From contig JACPKQ010000020.1 of assembly GCA_016186995.1 (NCBI GenBank), positions 1-64,000 on the forward strand: a DNA stretch of 64,000 bases, given 5' to 3'. Shown here piece after piece: positions 30,795-40,044 of this stretch. Numbering within the stretch: position 1 is the stretch's first letter; the number at the start of each line of letters is the position of its first letter. The notes under the pieces are model-generated. The model was not told where the DNA came from and made no database searches. It was given only the letters and a program-made list of their open reading frames with translations. Source of the DNA: Deltaproteobacteria bacterium. Its GTDB lineage: Bacteria > Bdellovibrionota > JACOXK01. The position numbers were made by a program, and so were the translations under genes.

Positions 30795-31067
30795 AACCCT
30801 ATATAGTATGCAAACATGTGTTGGCAAGGGACTTTCTTCAAGGGGCCCCTCTTCGCTGTCTAATTCTCCCAATCCCTCACCAGGTTTCACGACTTGAGTC
30901 AATACGGTAGAAAGCATACCCCTTACGGGATGCTGAGATGTGCTAAAATCGACAAATTGCGTCACATCCATGTAAACCAGATTAACAGAGATTCTTTATA
31001 AATAACTGAATTTACTCATATTTTATTTATTAAATTATGGCATGTGTTTTGCTATTTGTACTATGAT

Positions 31068-31742
31068 ATGAAGAAACGCTCTCTTTTCTACATTTTTGGT
31101 CTGGCTGCGCTTGGTTTTGTGGCGCTCAACGTAACACCTTCACATCAGATTTTTGCAGCAGCTACCCAGGAACGGTCTAAAATCCTAAAACCACATCAGA
31201 AGGTCAAAGAGTCTTCTAAAATTGAAGATATAAACCACTTTATTTTGGCAGATAAAACCGTGTACATGAGTGTGAGCAATCAGGTATGGATATCTCAAGA
31301 TATTAATGCAAAGGAATACTTAAAAAAAGTTTATCACATTCACGGAACATTAAATGCTGAGAGTAATAAAGATATCGATCCGAACCCCTGGTGGGGCAGT
31401 GGGTATGCAGGACAGGTCAACCATCACACCATAAAAACAGAAGTGGATGCTGAATATATGATATTTTTAGTCACATCTAGTTTCAAAGCTCATATATCCA
31501 TTAGAAAAAAGAATCATAATCTCGACTCGATTCTAGATTCAGCTTTTGAGACGACAGAAGATTTCGGTGGAAAAAATGTGAGTGCGAGCTTGCGTTTTAA
31601 AACAGATACAGGTGCTGTGAGGTTTGATGCTGGAACATTAGGTGAAACCCATATCAGTGTGAGCAATGGTATGGGTAATACTTCTCTTTATGGTGACTAT
31701 GACCTCATTGTTTTCAAAGTGCTTCCCTATAAATCTAAATAG
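31068..31742 (+). CDS. Hypothetical exported protein
   Basis: Signal-peptide-like MKKRSLFYIFGLAALGFVALNVTPSHQIFAA; 2nd Met used as start. Confidence 0.55.
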   Translation: MKKRSLFYIFGLAALGFVALNVTPSHQIFAAATQERSKILKPHQKVKESSKIEDINHFILADKTVYMSVSNQVWISQDINAKEYLKKVYHIHGTLNAESNKDIDPNPWWGSGYAGQVNHHTIKTEVDAEYMIFLVTSSFKAHISIRKKNHNLDSILDSAFETTEDFGGKNVSASLRFKTDTGAVRFDAGTLGETHISVSNGMGNTSLYGDYDLIVFKVLPYKSK

Positions 31743-31816
31743 ACGATCTTTAAAAGAAAAGCCGATCCCTTAGAATATTTCTAAATTAGCTTCATTCTAT
31801 CTTTTTCTAACTTCAT

Positions 31817-32488
31817 TTATTTAAATTGATATTGAATGAGTACTTTTAAATAAAGTTCTTCGAGGGCTCGTTCATCATTTTCAGTGGGTACACGAATACA
31901 AGTTGCATTTCCGCCTTTATACATCAAATCATTTGGATTTGTAGAATGCTGTAAACCTAAAAGATGTCCTACTTCATGTGCAACAGTATTCTCTAAGCAT
32001 TGTGAAAAGTACTCACGCCATCCACCCATATGCCACTGATCCATGGTATGAAATGAAACATCAGAGTTAATAAAGATATCTGCTCCCAAAAGTGGTTTAG
32101 AAGATTGATCATAACATGTTATTAGTTTTGTACATGCCGCTGTATTTGGAGATAAGTCCAACCTTACAACAACATGAAGATTATCACTATGATCAATAGG
32201 AACTTCTTTAATCCCCATATACTTAAAATGAATTTCTTTCCCTGCTAATTTTGAAAGAATTGGTTCCCAATTTTTAAATCCCTGTTTGATTGTGGCAATT
32301 TCTTCAGTTGTAAATTGATCGGGATAAATAGTGTATTCTGTTTGAAACACAGGTTGAATATAACGATTAAAAATGGAGGTTCTTTCACGACTAGAAAAGT
32401 CTGTTACCCGACATGCCGACAAAGAAAACATAACGGAAATAATAACGAAGAGCTTCAATTTCATGCCATGCATATAGTCATAAAACAA
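31817..32488 (-). CDS. Metzincin/matrixin-like zinc metalloprotease, lipoprotein
   Basis: HEVGHLLGLQHSTNPNDLMYKGG; lipobox SLSAC; collinear similarity with 23850-24545. Confidence 0.86.
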   Translation of the reverse strand: MFYDYMHGMKLKLFVIISVMFSLSACRVTDFSSRERTSIFNRYIQPVFQTEYTIYPDQFTTEEIATIKQGFKNWEPILSKLAGKEIHFKYMGIKEVPIDHSDNLHVVVRLDLSPNTAACTKLITCYDQSSKPLLGADIFINSDVSFHTMDQWHMGGWREYFSQCLENTVAHEVGHLLGLQHSTNPNDLMYKGGNATCIRVPTENDERALEELYLKVLIQYQFK

Positions 32489-32597
32489 ACATTATGCAAT
32501 ATGTATCTGGCCTTATTCAATAAATTATTGCGTCTTAAAAAAATTGAACGCATAGGCTTAGGTCGAAGTACGAGATATAGAAAACTGTAATTAAGCT

Positions 32598-32789
32598 TTT
32601 ATTAGAAAGCCGGATCTTCAATCTGGAAATATTAGTTACAAACTTATGAAATCTATTGGACAGGCAGAGGTTGTGGTCCCCATTTTACTTGGAATGAAAA
32701 AACCAGTTCACGTATTACAACACAACTGCTCTGTTACAGACATTGTTAACATGGCCGCCATAACAGTTGTTGAGGCTAAAGATAAATAA
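32598..32789 (+). pseudogene. C-terminal remnant of an NADP-malic enzyme/phosphotransacetylase-domain protein
   Basis: Frame FIRKPDLQSGNISYKLMKSIGQAEVVVPILLGMKKPVHVLQHNCSVTDIVNMAAITVVEAKDK* matches the C-terminal pattern of the PTA domain; preceded by an in-frame stop; rest of gene absent. Confidence 0.7.
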
Positions 32790-32810
32790 AGAATACCAAA
32801 AAGCCACCCA

Positions 32811-33584
32811 TCAAATGATTCCGCTTCCCAACAAAATAGCAATGATCCCTAACAAAACTGCGACGGATAGTTGAACACCTTTAAACGTTATTTTCTTCAA
32901 CAGCTTGTTTCCAATATAAGCACCGGTGAACGCAGATAGCGTTGCGGCAACCAACACAATAATATTGTCATTGAAGTTCAGTGCCAACATGTGTGTCCCA
33001 TAAACAGAAATTCGTATAAAATCAACCAAACACGCAGTCACGATCCCTGTTCCAATAAATTTTTCTTTGGATATGCCTGTACGAATCAGAAAAGCACTCC
33101 GCAAAGCACCTTGATGTCCTGACAGCCCACCGAAAAATCCACTAAGAACTCCGCCAAGCGGAAGGAGTTTCTTGTCCACAGTCCATTGATTTAGTTTTGG
33201 AACAATTTCAAACATACAAAAAATAACCATCAAAACAGCAATGGCAACCTTGACCGGTTCAACACTGTATTCAGTTCCATTGAGCATGTATGTGAACAGC
33301 GGATCAAAATCAGTTAGGGTAACAAGAAGATATGACCCCACAAACGCGGCAGGAATCGTCGGAAGTGAAAAGCGCAGGAAAACAGACTTGTCCACGTGCC
33401 TTCCAACAAGGCCAAGTTTAAACAGGTTGTTCAAAAAATGAACCACCGCTGTCAAACCAACAGCAACCTGAATCGGAAAAAAAAGCGAAAAAACAGGAAG
33501 TAAAATTGTTCCGAGGCCAAAACCTGAAAAAAAAGTCAGGCCCGAACCCATAAGTGCAACAATTGAAATCAGCAATATATCCAT
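32811..33584 (-). CDS. TauE/SafE-family sulfite exporter-like permease
   Basis: FSGFGLGTILLPVFSLFFPIQVAVGLTAVVHFLNNLFKL; GGLSGHQGALRSAFLIRTG. Confidence 0.9.
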   Translation of the reverse strand: MDILLISIVALMGSGLTFFSGFGLGTILLPVFSLFFPIQVAVGLTAVVHFLNNLFKLGLVGRHVDKSVFLRFSLPTIPAAFVGSYLLVTLTDFDPLFTYMLNGTEYSVEPVKVAIAVLMVIFCMFEIVPKLNQWTVDKKLLPLGGVLSGFFGGLSGHQGALRSAFLIRTGISKEKFIGTGIVTACLVDFIRISVYGTHMLALNFNDNIIVLVAATLSAFTGAYIGNKLLKKITFKGVQLSVAVLLGIIAILLGSGII

Positions 33585-33591
33585 ACAAGTT

Positions 33592-33664
33592 TGGACCCGA
33601 CTGGTTTCGAACCAGCGACCTCGTCAATGCCATTGACGCGCTCTCCCAGCTGAGCTACGGGCCC
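33592..33664 (-). tRNA. tRNA-Ala (anticodon GGC)
   Basis: Minus strand GGGCCCGTAGCTCAGCTGGGAGAGCGCGTCAATGGCATTGACGAGGTCGCTGGTTCGAAACCAGTCGGGTCCA folds as a cloverleaf; anticodon loop ATGGCAT; CCA not encoded. Confidence 0.9.
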
Positions 33665-33718
33665 ATATTGTATTCCAACTTCACTACCCATAACCCATTG
33701 TAGAAACACTCCCTTTTT

Positions 33719-34318
33719 TTATCCTCGAATAATACTTACTTTAGTAATCACCACATCTTTCAACGGTTTATCTCGCCCATCTCTTTCCACATGAGCTATT
33801 TGAGTCACAACTTCAAAGCCTTCAACAACTTGACCAAAAATAGAATGGCGATCATCTAACCAAGGTGTAGGCACCTCTGTAATAAAAAATTGAGAACCAT
33901 TCGTATTAGGGCCAGCATTGGCCATAGAAAGCATGCCGGGTTTATCGTGTCGAAGCTCTGAGTTAAATTCATCAGAGAACTCATAACCAGGGCCTCCCAT
34001 TCCTGTTCCTGTCGGATCTCCACCCTGAATCATAAAGTTAGGAATAACACGGTGAAAAACAATACCGTCATAATAAGGCCGTTTAACTTCTTCCCCTGTT
34101 TCGGGATCAGTAAATTCCTTTGTACCTTCAGCTAAACCCACAAAATTAGCCACTGTTTTTGGAGCTTGCTTATGAAAAAGCTCAATCTTTATGGTTCCCA
34201 TATTGGTTTCCATGATAGCATACATTTTTTTTCCCTCTCCTTTAACAAAAATTAAATAGAAAACACCTAAAACAACAAAACAAGTGAACACGACAGCTAA
34301 TATTTTTTTATATTTCAT
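33719..34318 (-). CDS. Cyclophilin-type peptidyl-prolyl cis-trans isomerase
   Basis: [32 protein letters not shown]-terminal anchor. Confidence 0.96.
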   Translation of the reverse strand: MKYKKILAVVFTCFVVLGVFYLIFVKGEGKKMYAIMETNMGTIKIELFHKQAPKTVANFVGLAEGTKEFTDPETGEEVKRPYYDGIVFHRVIPNFMIQGGDPTGTGMGGPGYEFSDEFNSELRHDKPGMLSMANAGPNTNGSQFFITEVPTPWLDDRHSIFGQVVEGFEVVTQIAHVERDGRDKPLKDVVITKVSIIRG

Positions 34319-34409
34319 AACGGCTCCGGGAGAGTTCTTAGCCAGACTCTCGTGGGCTCATTTAACAATTCAGAATAATTTTTGACAAGATTTTTTTTAA
34401 AATGAGTTA

Positions 34410-34937
34410 TCACACAAACTTTTTTAAGTAACGATACATAATATAAATTAAAGAAATAAAAACCAAAACCCACTTTATCAAGGCACAAAAGGTGGCTAAG
34501 AATACAAGGTAAGAAAAGAGATCCTTCGCTGCGCTCAGGATGACGGGAGAGTCGCTCAGAACAACATTATTTAGTAAAATAAGATGAAAAGAATTTTCCA
34601 CCCAATCTAAAATGGCAGCAAGAAATGGTAGTAATAAAAAAGGTAGCTGTGCTTTCTGGATTCCGATAAGACTTGAAAGAAAAAAAGAATAAGCAATGGG
34701 AAAAAAATAATCAACATAAAGTATGTTTTTAAAAGCCTGTACGCCTTGATCTCCCCAAAGCATCAAGATGTTTTGAAAGGCTTCCAGAGAATAAACAAAT
34801 TGTATCTCTAAAGGTGTTGGAGAGTGTGAAGGGCGTGCTTGATCAAAATATCCAAAAATAAAAATACAAAGAAGACCTGCAAAAAAAGAACCCCATAAAA
34901 TGTAAGGAGATTTAAGTTTTTTATAAAAAGATTCCAT
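34410..34937 (-). CDS. Hypothetical membrane protein
   Basis: 175-aa polytopic ORF; contains in-frame repeat peptide SPVILSAAKDLF. Confidence 0.6.
   Translation of the reverse strand: MESFYKKLKSPYILWGSFFAGLLCIFIFGYFDQARPSHSPTPLEIQFVYSLEAFQNILMLWGDQGVQAFKNILYVDYFFPIAYSFFLSSLIGIQKAQLPFLLLPFLAAILDWVENSFHLILLNNVVLSDSPVILSAAKDLFSYLVFLATFCALIKWVLVFISLIYIMYRYLKKFV
34517..34553. repeat. GATCCTTCGCTGCGCTCAGGATGAC repeat within the 34410-34937 CDS
   Basis: Direct reading; encodes VILSAAKDLF. Confidence 0.65.
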
Positions 34938-34947
34938 TTATTTTAAT

Positions 34948-35379
34948 TTAAGACAAAGATTTTTCAAAGTTTTCAATTTTTTTTCTTAATTTATCCATCA
35001 TAGGAACAACTTTATTTTCATGATAATTATAAGTAACTTGAACAGTTTTTCCACTGGCTAAAAGGGTTCCTGTTTTGTGATCTTTCACTTCATAATCCAT
35101 ATCAAAACTGGAGTTTCCAATACGTGTTATGCCACAGAAAATATCTAATGAATCTCCTCCAAAACTGGGTGCTTTAAAATCACAACTGACATGGGCTAAA
35201 ATAAATGAAAAATCTTTTAAAGAACGAGCACGATCGTAACCCAAAGCCTTTACATAAGCTAAACGAGCCTCTTCAAAATAAGTAATATAAGCTGCATTAT
35301 TAGTATGGGCTAGGCCATCCACATCTGAAAAACGAACATGAAGACTGTGTTTAAATTTAAGTTTCATTTCTATAAGCAC
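34948..35379 (-). CDS. 4HBT/FadM-like acyl-CoA thioesterase
   Basis: VRFSDVDGLAHTNNAAYITYFEEARLAY hotdog motif. Confidence 0.9.
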   Translation of the reverse strand: MLIEMKLKFKHSLHVRFSDVDGLAHTNNAAYITYFEEARLAYVKALGYDRARSLKDFSFILAHVSCDFKAPSFGGDSLDIFCGITRIGNSSFDMDYEVKDHKTGTLLASGKTVQVTYNYHENKVVPMMDKLRKKIENFEKSLS

Positions 35380-35385
35380 CCTCCC

Positions 35386-35418
35386 CTTTGTCCCCTCCCA
35401 TCAAGGGAGGGGACAAAG
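35386..35418. repeat. Perfect 14-bp stem hairpin CTTTGTCCCCTCCC-ATCAA-GGGAGGGGACAAAG
   Basis: Direct reading; related to CTCTCCC-ATCAA-GGGAGAG at 51961-51980. Confidence 0.75.
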
Positions 35419-35423
35419 AAAAA

Positions 35424-36530
35424 CTAAAATAAATATTCTGGTGTTGGAAATTTATTAACTAATAAATGCTTTGCTTCAGTAAAAACTGTTTTATATCCCT
35501 CATCTTCATAAGTTACATCAAATTTCAAAAGCCCTTTAAGAACAACCTCGACTGAAGCTCTTTCAAATAAAATTTTATAAAGCCCTTCTGTAATAGGCAT
35601 TGGAATTTGAAATTTTTGAGAAATTTCGTAAGCAATTTCCGTTGTATAAACCCCTTCTACAACCATTCCAATTTCCTTTAAAATAGCTTCTTTGCTTTTT
35701 CCTTGAGAGAGTAGCCTTCCAAAAGTATTGTTCCGACTTAAAGTTGAAAAACAGGTTGTTACTAAATCTCCCATTCCAGAAAGCCCCAAAAAAGTCTCCT
35801 TTTGTGCCCCTAAAAAAACTCCTAAACGAGTCATCTCTCCTAACCCCCGTGTTACTAAAAATGATTTTGAATTTGTTTGAAGTCCTAAGCCCGTTGCAAT
35901 TCCAGATCCAATAGCAATAATGTTTTTGAGCGCACCCCCTAACTCAACACCTTTTAAATCATAACTACCATAAACTTTAAAAGGAAAATAGGAACTGGAT
36001 CCCGGATCTTTGTGCGGGATGACAGAGGTAGAAAACAAATCGATAACATCATGAATGACTTCTTCATAATGAGAACCCACCACAGCCCCTGAGGGCTGAC
36101 CTGATAAAATTTCATTTGCAATATTAGGCCCTGAAAGAGAGCCTACTTTTTTACAACAGGTTTCCTCCTTAAGAATATCTGACATTGTTTTGCATGTTCC
36201 TTTTTCAATTCCTTTCGTACCACTTACAAGAATCTGATCGCCCCTCACTGTATGACCTAATTCAAAGGAAACTTCACGAAAAACTTGTGAAGGTACAATC
36301 ACAAATATAATAGAACAGTGATCTGTCACTTCTTTTAAATTTTGAGTTGCTTTTATTTTTTTGGAAAGTGGAGAAGAACCTGTATATTTCTTATTGGTGT
36401 GATACTCATTCATCTCATGTAACACTTCTCTATTTCGAGTGCACAAAACAACATCGCGCCCATTTGTAGCTAACAGATGTGCAACCGTTGTTCCCCAATT
36501 ACCCGAACCTATAACACCCACTTTATTCAT
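35424..36530 (-). CDS. gpsA: NAD(P)-dependent glycerol-3-phosphate dehydrogenase
   Basis: VGVIGSGNWGTTVAHLLA, LSGPNIANEI, VELGGALKNIIAIGSGI; contains palindromic repeat 35996-36030. Confidence 0.95.
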   Translation of the reverse strand: MNKVGVIGSGNWGTTVAHLLATNGRDVVLCTRNREVLHEMNEYHTNKKYTGSSPLSKKIKATQNLKEVTDHCSIIFVIVPSQVFREVSFELGHTVRGDQILVSGTKGIEKGTCKTMSDILKEETCCKKVGSLSGPNIANEILSGQPSGAVVGSHYEEVIHDVIDLFSTSVIPHKDPGSSSYFPFKVYGSYDLKGVELGGALKNIIAIGSGIATGLGLQTNSKSFLVTRGLGEMTRLGVFLGAQKETFLGLSGMGDLVTTCFSTLSRNNTFGRLLSQGKSKEAILKEIGMVVEGVYTTEIAYEISQKFQIPMPITEGLYKILFERASVEVVLKGLLKFDVTYEDEGYKTVFTEAKHLLVNKFPTPEYLF

Positions 36531-38161
36531 AAACTCCCTCTTAAAGCACCTTCAATGTTATATCCCACAAGTCTATTATGATAATAATAAAGAAGAAAAA
36601 TATCTCCTATGTAAATTTCATTTCCCTTTCTATAAATAGTTTTTCTTTTATGATAAGTAGCGAAAATTCGAAGAGCGTTGTGAAGAATTTCTGAAGATGT
36701 TTTTTTTCTTAAACTGTCACTATAACTAATTTTATTCTTCGCACTTAAATCACTCAAGATTTTTCTAACCACATCAATCTGTTCACACACAACACCCACA
36801 GGAATAGGTTTAAAATAGGCGTGTTTCCGAGAAAACTGATAAATATCCCCTTTATTTTGAGAGGCTATGTATTCATAAAGAGTAAAAGCCACAAGATGAG
36901 TGCTTAAAACTCTATTATTTTTGTGAAAAACTTCTAAAAGTGATTGTCCTAATTCACGAGTATAGTTTTGATCTCTGTCTTCGTTTAGAAGTATTTTTCT
37001 ATTTTTCTCGACATATTTTTGAATATCAATAGTTCTTCCGTGTCGATCCATGGAAACCCCATTTTGATCCACTTGATTTCCAAAAAGATCAAGTGGATCA
37101 CCAAAATGAATGAATGTTTTAGAATGAAGTTTTGTATACGTTTTCAGAAAAGAAAAAATTCTTTGGGGTTTTGAAAATTCATCATTTTCAATAATGTACC
37201 TGGATTTTCCAACTGCTCTTAAAAAATCATCTATCAATGTTTCTGCTTCTAAAGTTAAATGCGAGCTTAAATTCATAGGAATGACAAAAATATTTTTATT
37301 TTTCTTCTTGTGTTGAAGATTGCGAATATAAGCCTTGATCCCCCCACCCATAAGACCTAGCTTAAGCTTTTTCTCAACAGCTCCTGAACGGCTTCTTGTA
37401 CCCCCTGGAAAAAACAAATTATGAAAACCCATCTCTAAAGAACTTGTTGTATATTCTTTAAGAACATTTTTATAAAGTTCATGAACTTTAAGCCGGTCTA
37501 CTTTATAAGCCCCTAAGTTTTTCATGAAATAACCAATCAATTTACTTCTAAAAAGATTAAGCCCTGCCCCGTACATCACAGGATCAAGCCCTGCTTGATG
37601 AAGTGCTGTTCCAATCAAAATAGAATCTAAGTTACTTACATGGGTAGGTGTGTAAATGAGAGTTGCTTCATGTGAGAGCTTTCCAATTCGTTCAAGATCT
37701 CCTGTAAGAACAAGATTTTCATTAATGAAAGATTTTGTATAAGAATAAAACCTCTTCAAAGAAGATGCATTCATAAGGAAATCTAAAAAACGAGGAATAA
37801 TCTGAACTGAAAAACGATAGGTTTTAGGGTTGAAGTTTCCAACAATTTCGTCGGTATAATTAAAAATAGCTTCCTTAAAAATATAGGCTTTATCTTCTTC
37901 ATCTAAAGTTTTTACGTATCTCTGCCTAAAACGATTCCAGTAAGAAAGCTCTCTTTTTTTCTTAAAACCCCATGAAACTCTCTTAACCCTTTGAGTTTCC
38001 CAATAAATCATGTCCTCAATAAGCTCATCTTTCTTGCTTTGAGGATAGGAAAGTACCTCTAGCAAAGAGTTATCAATAACTCTTTGCTTAAGCTCCTTTT
38101 TTCTATCTTCGGTAAAGTGGAATAAACTCATGGGAGGCACAACATAGGCTAAAATACCCAT
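36527..38161 (-). CDS. 1-acyl-glycerol-3-phosphate/glycerol-3-phosphate acyltransferase-like protein
   Basis: PlsC-like motifs TPTHVSNLDSILIGTAL and FFPGGTRSRSGAVEKKLKLG. Confidence 0.85.
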   Translation of the reverse strand: MGILAYVVPPMSLFHFTEDRKKELKQRVIDNSLLEVLSYPQSKKDELIEDMIYWETQRVKRVSWGFKKKRELSYWNRFRQRYVKTLDEEDKAYIFKEAIFNYTDEIVGNFNPKTYRFSVQIIPRFLDFLMNASSLKRFYSYTKSFINENLVLTGDLERIGKLSHEATLIYTPTHVSNLDSILIGTALHQAGLDPVMYGAGLNLFRSKLIGYFMKNLGAYKVDRLKVHELYKNVLKEYTTSSLEMGFHNLFFPGGTRSRSGAVEKKLKLGLMGGGIKAYIRNLQHKKKNKNIFVIPMNLSSHLTLEAETLIDDFLRAVGKSRYIIENDEFSKPQRIFSFLKTYTKLHSKTFIHFGDPLDLFGNQVDQNGVSMDRHGRTIDIQKYVEKNRKILLNEDRDQNYTRELGQSLLEVFHKNNRVLSTHLVAFTLYEYIASQNKGDIYQFSRKHAYFKPIPVGVVCEQIDVVRKILSDLSAKNKISYSDSLRKKTSSEILHNALRIFATYHKRKTIYRKGNEIYIGDIFLLYYYHNRLVGYNIEGALRGSL

Positions 38162-38315
38162 AAAATCAAACCCCTAAAAATCTACTAGCTTTTCTTTTTA
38201 ATTCTGCTATATTCGCCACCATTAAAGTTAACCAGTCGCAAGTGGGCTCGAGTTTTTTTGAAAAAATATTCTCCTTGCTCTTTTTAGCGACACCAAAACT
38301 CATAGGAGGGTATTT

Positions 38316-38630
38316 ATGGCAAAAAAACTTTATGTAGGGAATCTAAGTTACACAACCACAGAACAAGATCTTTCTGATCTGTTCTCACAATGCGGAACTG
38401 TTGAATCTGCAAAAATCATCACTGACAGAGACACAGGTCGCAGCAAAGGCTTTGGCTTTGTTGAAATGTCAAATGACGATGAAGCACAAGCAGCCATCAG
38501 CAAGTTTAATAATGCAGAACAAGATGGACGCGCACTTAAAGTCAACGAAGCAAGACCTATGGCACCACGAAGTGGTGGCCGTGGTGGCGGTGGCGGAAGA
38601 TTCGGTGGCGGCTTCAGCAGAAGAAGATAA
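38316..38630 (+). CDS. RNA-binding protein, RRM domain with Gly/Arg-rich tail
   Basis: KLYVGNLSYTTTEQDL, SKGFGFVEM, C-terminal GGRGGGGGRFGGGFSRRR; AGGAGG SD. Confidence 0.96.
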   Translation: MAKKLYVGNLSYTTTEQDLSDLFSQCGTVESAKIITDRDTGRSKGFGFVEMSNDDEAQAAISKFNNAEQDGRALKVNEARPMAPRSGGRGGGGGRFGGGFSRRR

Positions 38631-38650
38631 TTATTTTTCCAAACAAATAG

Positions 38651-38685
38651 AAAGAGGGTGGTAAACAAAACCACCCTCTTTTTTT
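38651..38685 (+). terminator. Rho-independent terminator after RRM gene
   Basis: AAAGAGGGTGGT-AAACAAA-ACCACCCTCTTT followed by T-run. Confidence 0.88.
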
Positions 38686-38737
38686 ATTTCCTCAAAAGTA
38701 TGGGTTCAAAGAATTAAAAAGCTAAAATAATTTAGTT

Positions 38738-39841
38738 TCAAAAAGGTAATGCATCTTTCAAATCTTGTAAAAGATCACCCCCCTCTTTTGTTGGTTTTTT
38801 CAAGATATCTGTAATTTTTTGAAGTCGGCTTAACTGCTTTTGAAAAGCTTCTGCCACAGCTTGGCTAATACCACTTACCCAACTAAAGTTAGGATCTTTA
38901 ATATCTCCATCAATTCTAAATCTAAGTTCAAGTTTGTCTCCTTGTGGACCTTGTATGAAAGCGAGAAAAGCGCCACCTAAAGCACTCGCAACATTTCGCC
39001 CTTGTTCAAGTTTTAACTTATGAAGTTGAAGCTCATGTTCAGATCGAAGGATGCTTCCCTGTAAATGCGCCTTTGAAGTTAAATGAGCTGTTCCACCTGT
39101 TGGATAAATATTAAAATAATTTCCTATAAGATCTCTTGTCACCGCAACAGTAACATCCTTTATTTTAAGTGTACTCTCTAGACTCAATTCCTTATTCTTT
39201 TTTGAAATGAAAGTACCTTGATAATCAAATTGAGCCTTTTCGGGAACTCTCATTTTTAAAGTAAGAGGTACTTTCATGGGTTCTGGATACTTTACATTGT
39301 GTGCTGTTAAATATCCTTTATCAATGACGTATTCAAACTGAGTATCTGGAAATTTTTCCTGAAAACTAAATTTAAAATTATTAACCCACACATTTTCAAC
39401 TGAAACAGTGTAATCAAATGGTTTTGCTTTTTTGGGGGAAGATTTTTCTTCTTTTACAGAAGCTGTTTTTCTTTGAGAGGCACTTAACTTAGAAAGATTA
39501 ATATTATTTTTTTCTTTTTTAACATAAATCCAAGGATCTTCAATTTTAACACCGTGAATAATAATTTTTTTCTTTAATAAAGGAAATAAATCAAAATTAA
39601 CATGGGCCATTCCTAGTTTAAAAATAGAATTTCCACGATCATGAATGTGAACATGGTTAACAGTTACAGTACCTTTTAAGAGTGAGACATTAAGACTTCC
39701 AATATTAAGCTCTGCTTGAGTTGCCTTTGCAAATTCTTTTTCAATAAATTTTTTAGCAACAAAAAGCCCACTATTTTTAACTAAAAAATACCCCCCAAAA
39801 ACAAAAATAATAAAAATAACAAGAAACTTAATTTTTCTCAT
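38738..39841 (-). CDS. AsmA/DUF748-like membrane-anchored protein
   Basis: N-terminal TM, KGTVTVNHVHIHDRG...GVKIEDPWIYVKKE pattern. Confidence 0.6.
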   Translation of the reverse strand: MRKIKFLVIFIIFVFGGYFLVKNSGLFVAKKFIEKEFAKATQAELNIGSLNVSLLKGTVTVNHVHIHDRGNSIFKLGMAHVNFDLFPLLKKKIIIHGVKIEDPWIYVKKEKNNINLSKLSASQRKTASVKEEKSSPKKAKPFDYTVSVENVWVNNFKFSFQEKFPDTQFEYVIDKGYLTAHNVKYPEPMKVPLTLKMRVPEKAQFDYQGTFISKKNKELSLESTLKIKDVTVAVTRDLIGNYFNIYPTGGTAHLTSKAHLQGSILRSEHELQLHKLKLEQGRNVASALGGAFLAFIQGPQGDKLELRFRIDGDIKDPNFSWVSGISQAVAEAFQKQLSRLQKITDILKKPTKEGGDLLQDLKDALPF

Positions 39842-39942
39842 AACATCTCCTTCTTTATTGAATATCTCGGTTAGTTATTAGAAAATCTTAAACTCGGTTG
39901 TGTTCAAAAAGTCTGGGATCTTCATTCACCCTCACCTCAGAT

Positions 39943-39963
39943 CCTCTCCCCTCGAGGGAGAGG
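39943..39963. repeat. Hairpin repeat CCTCTCCC-CTCGA-GGGAGAGG
   Basis: Direct reading, intergenic. Confidence 0.6.
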
Positions 39964-40044
39964 AAGGAAAGGAGAGGGGGACAGAATTCGAGTCCATGAG
40001 AGAATATCCCAATTCAGAAACAAGGTGGTAGAAAAAGATGGAAG

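Noticed and set aside
29916-30971. 351-aa version of the SDR from the ORF track
   Set aside because: Conserved SDR sequence begins at the internal Met (30794); upstream part reported separately as a leader
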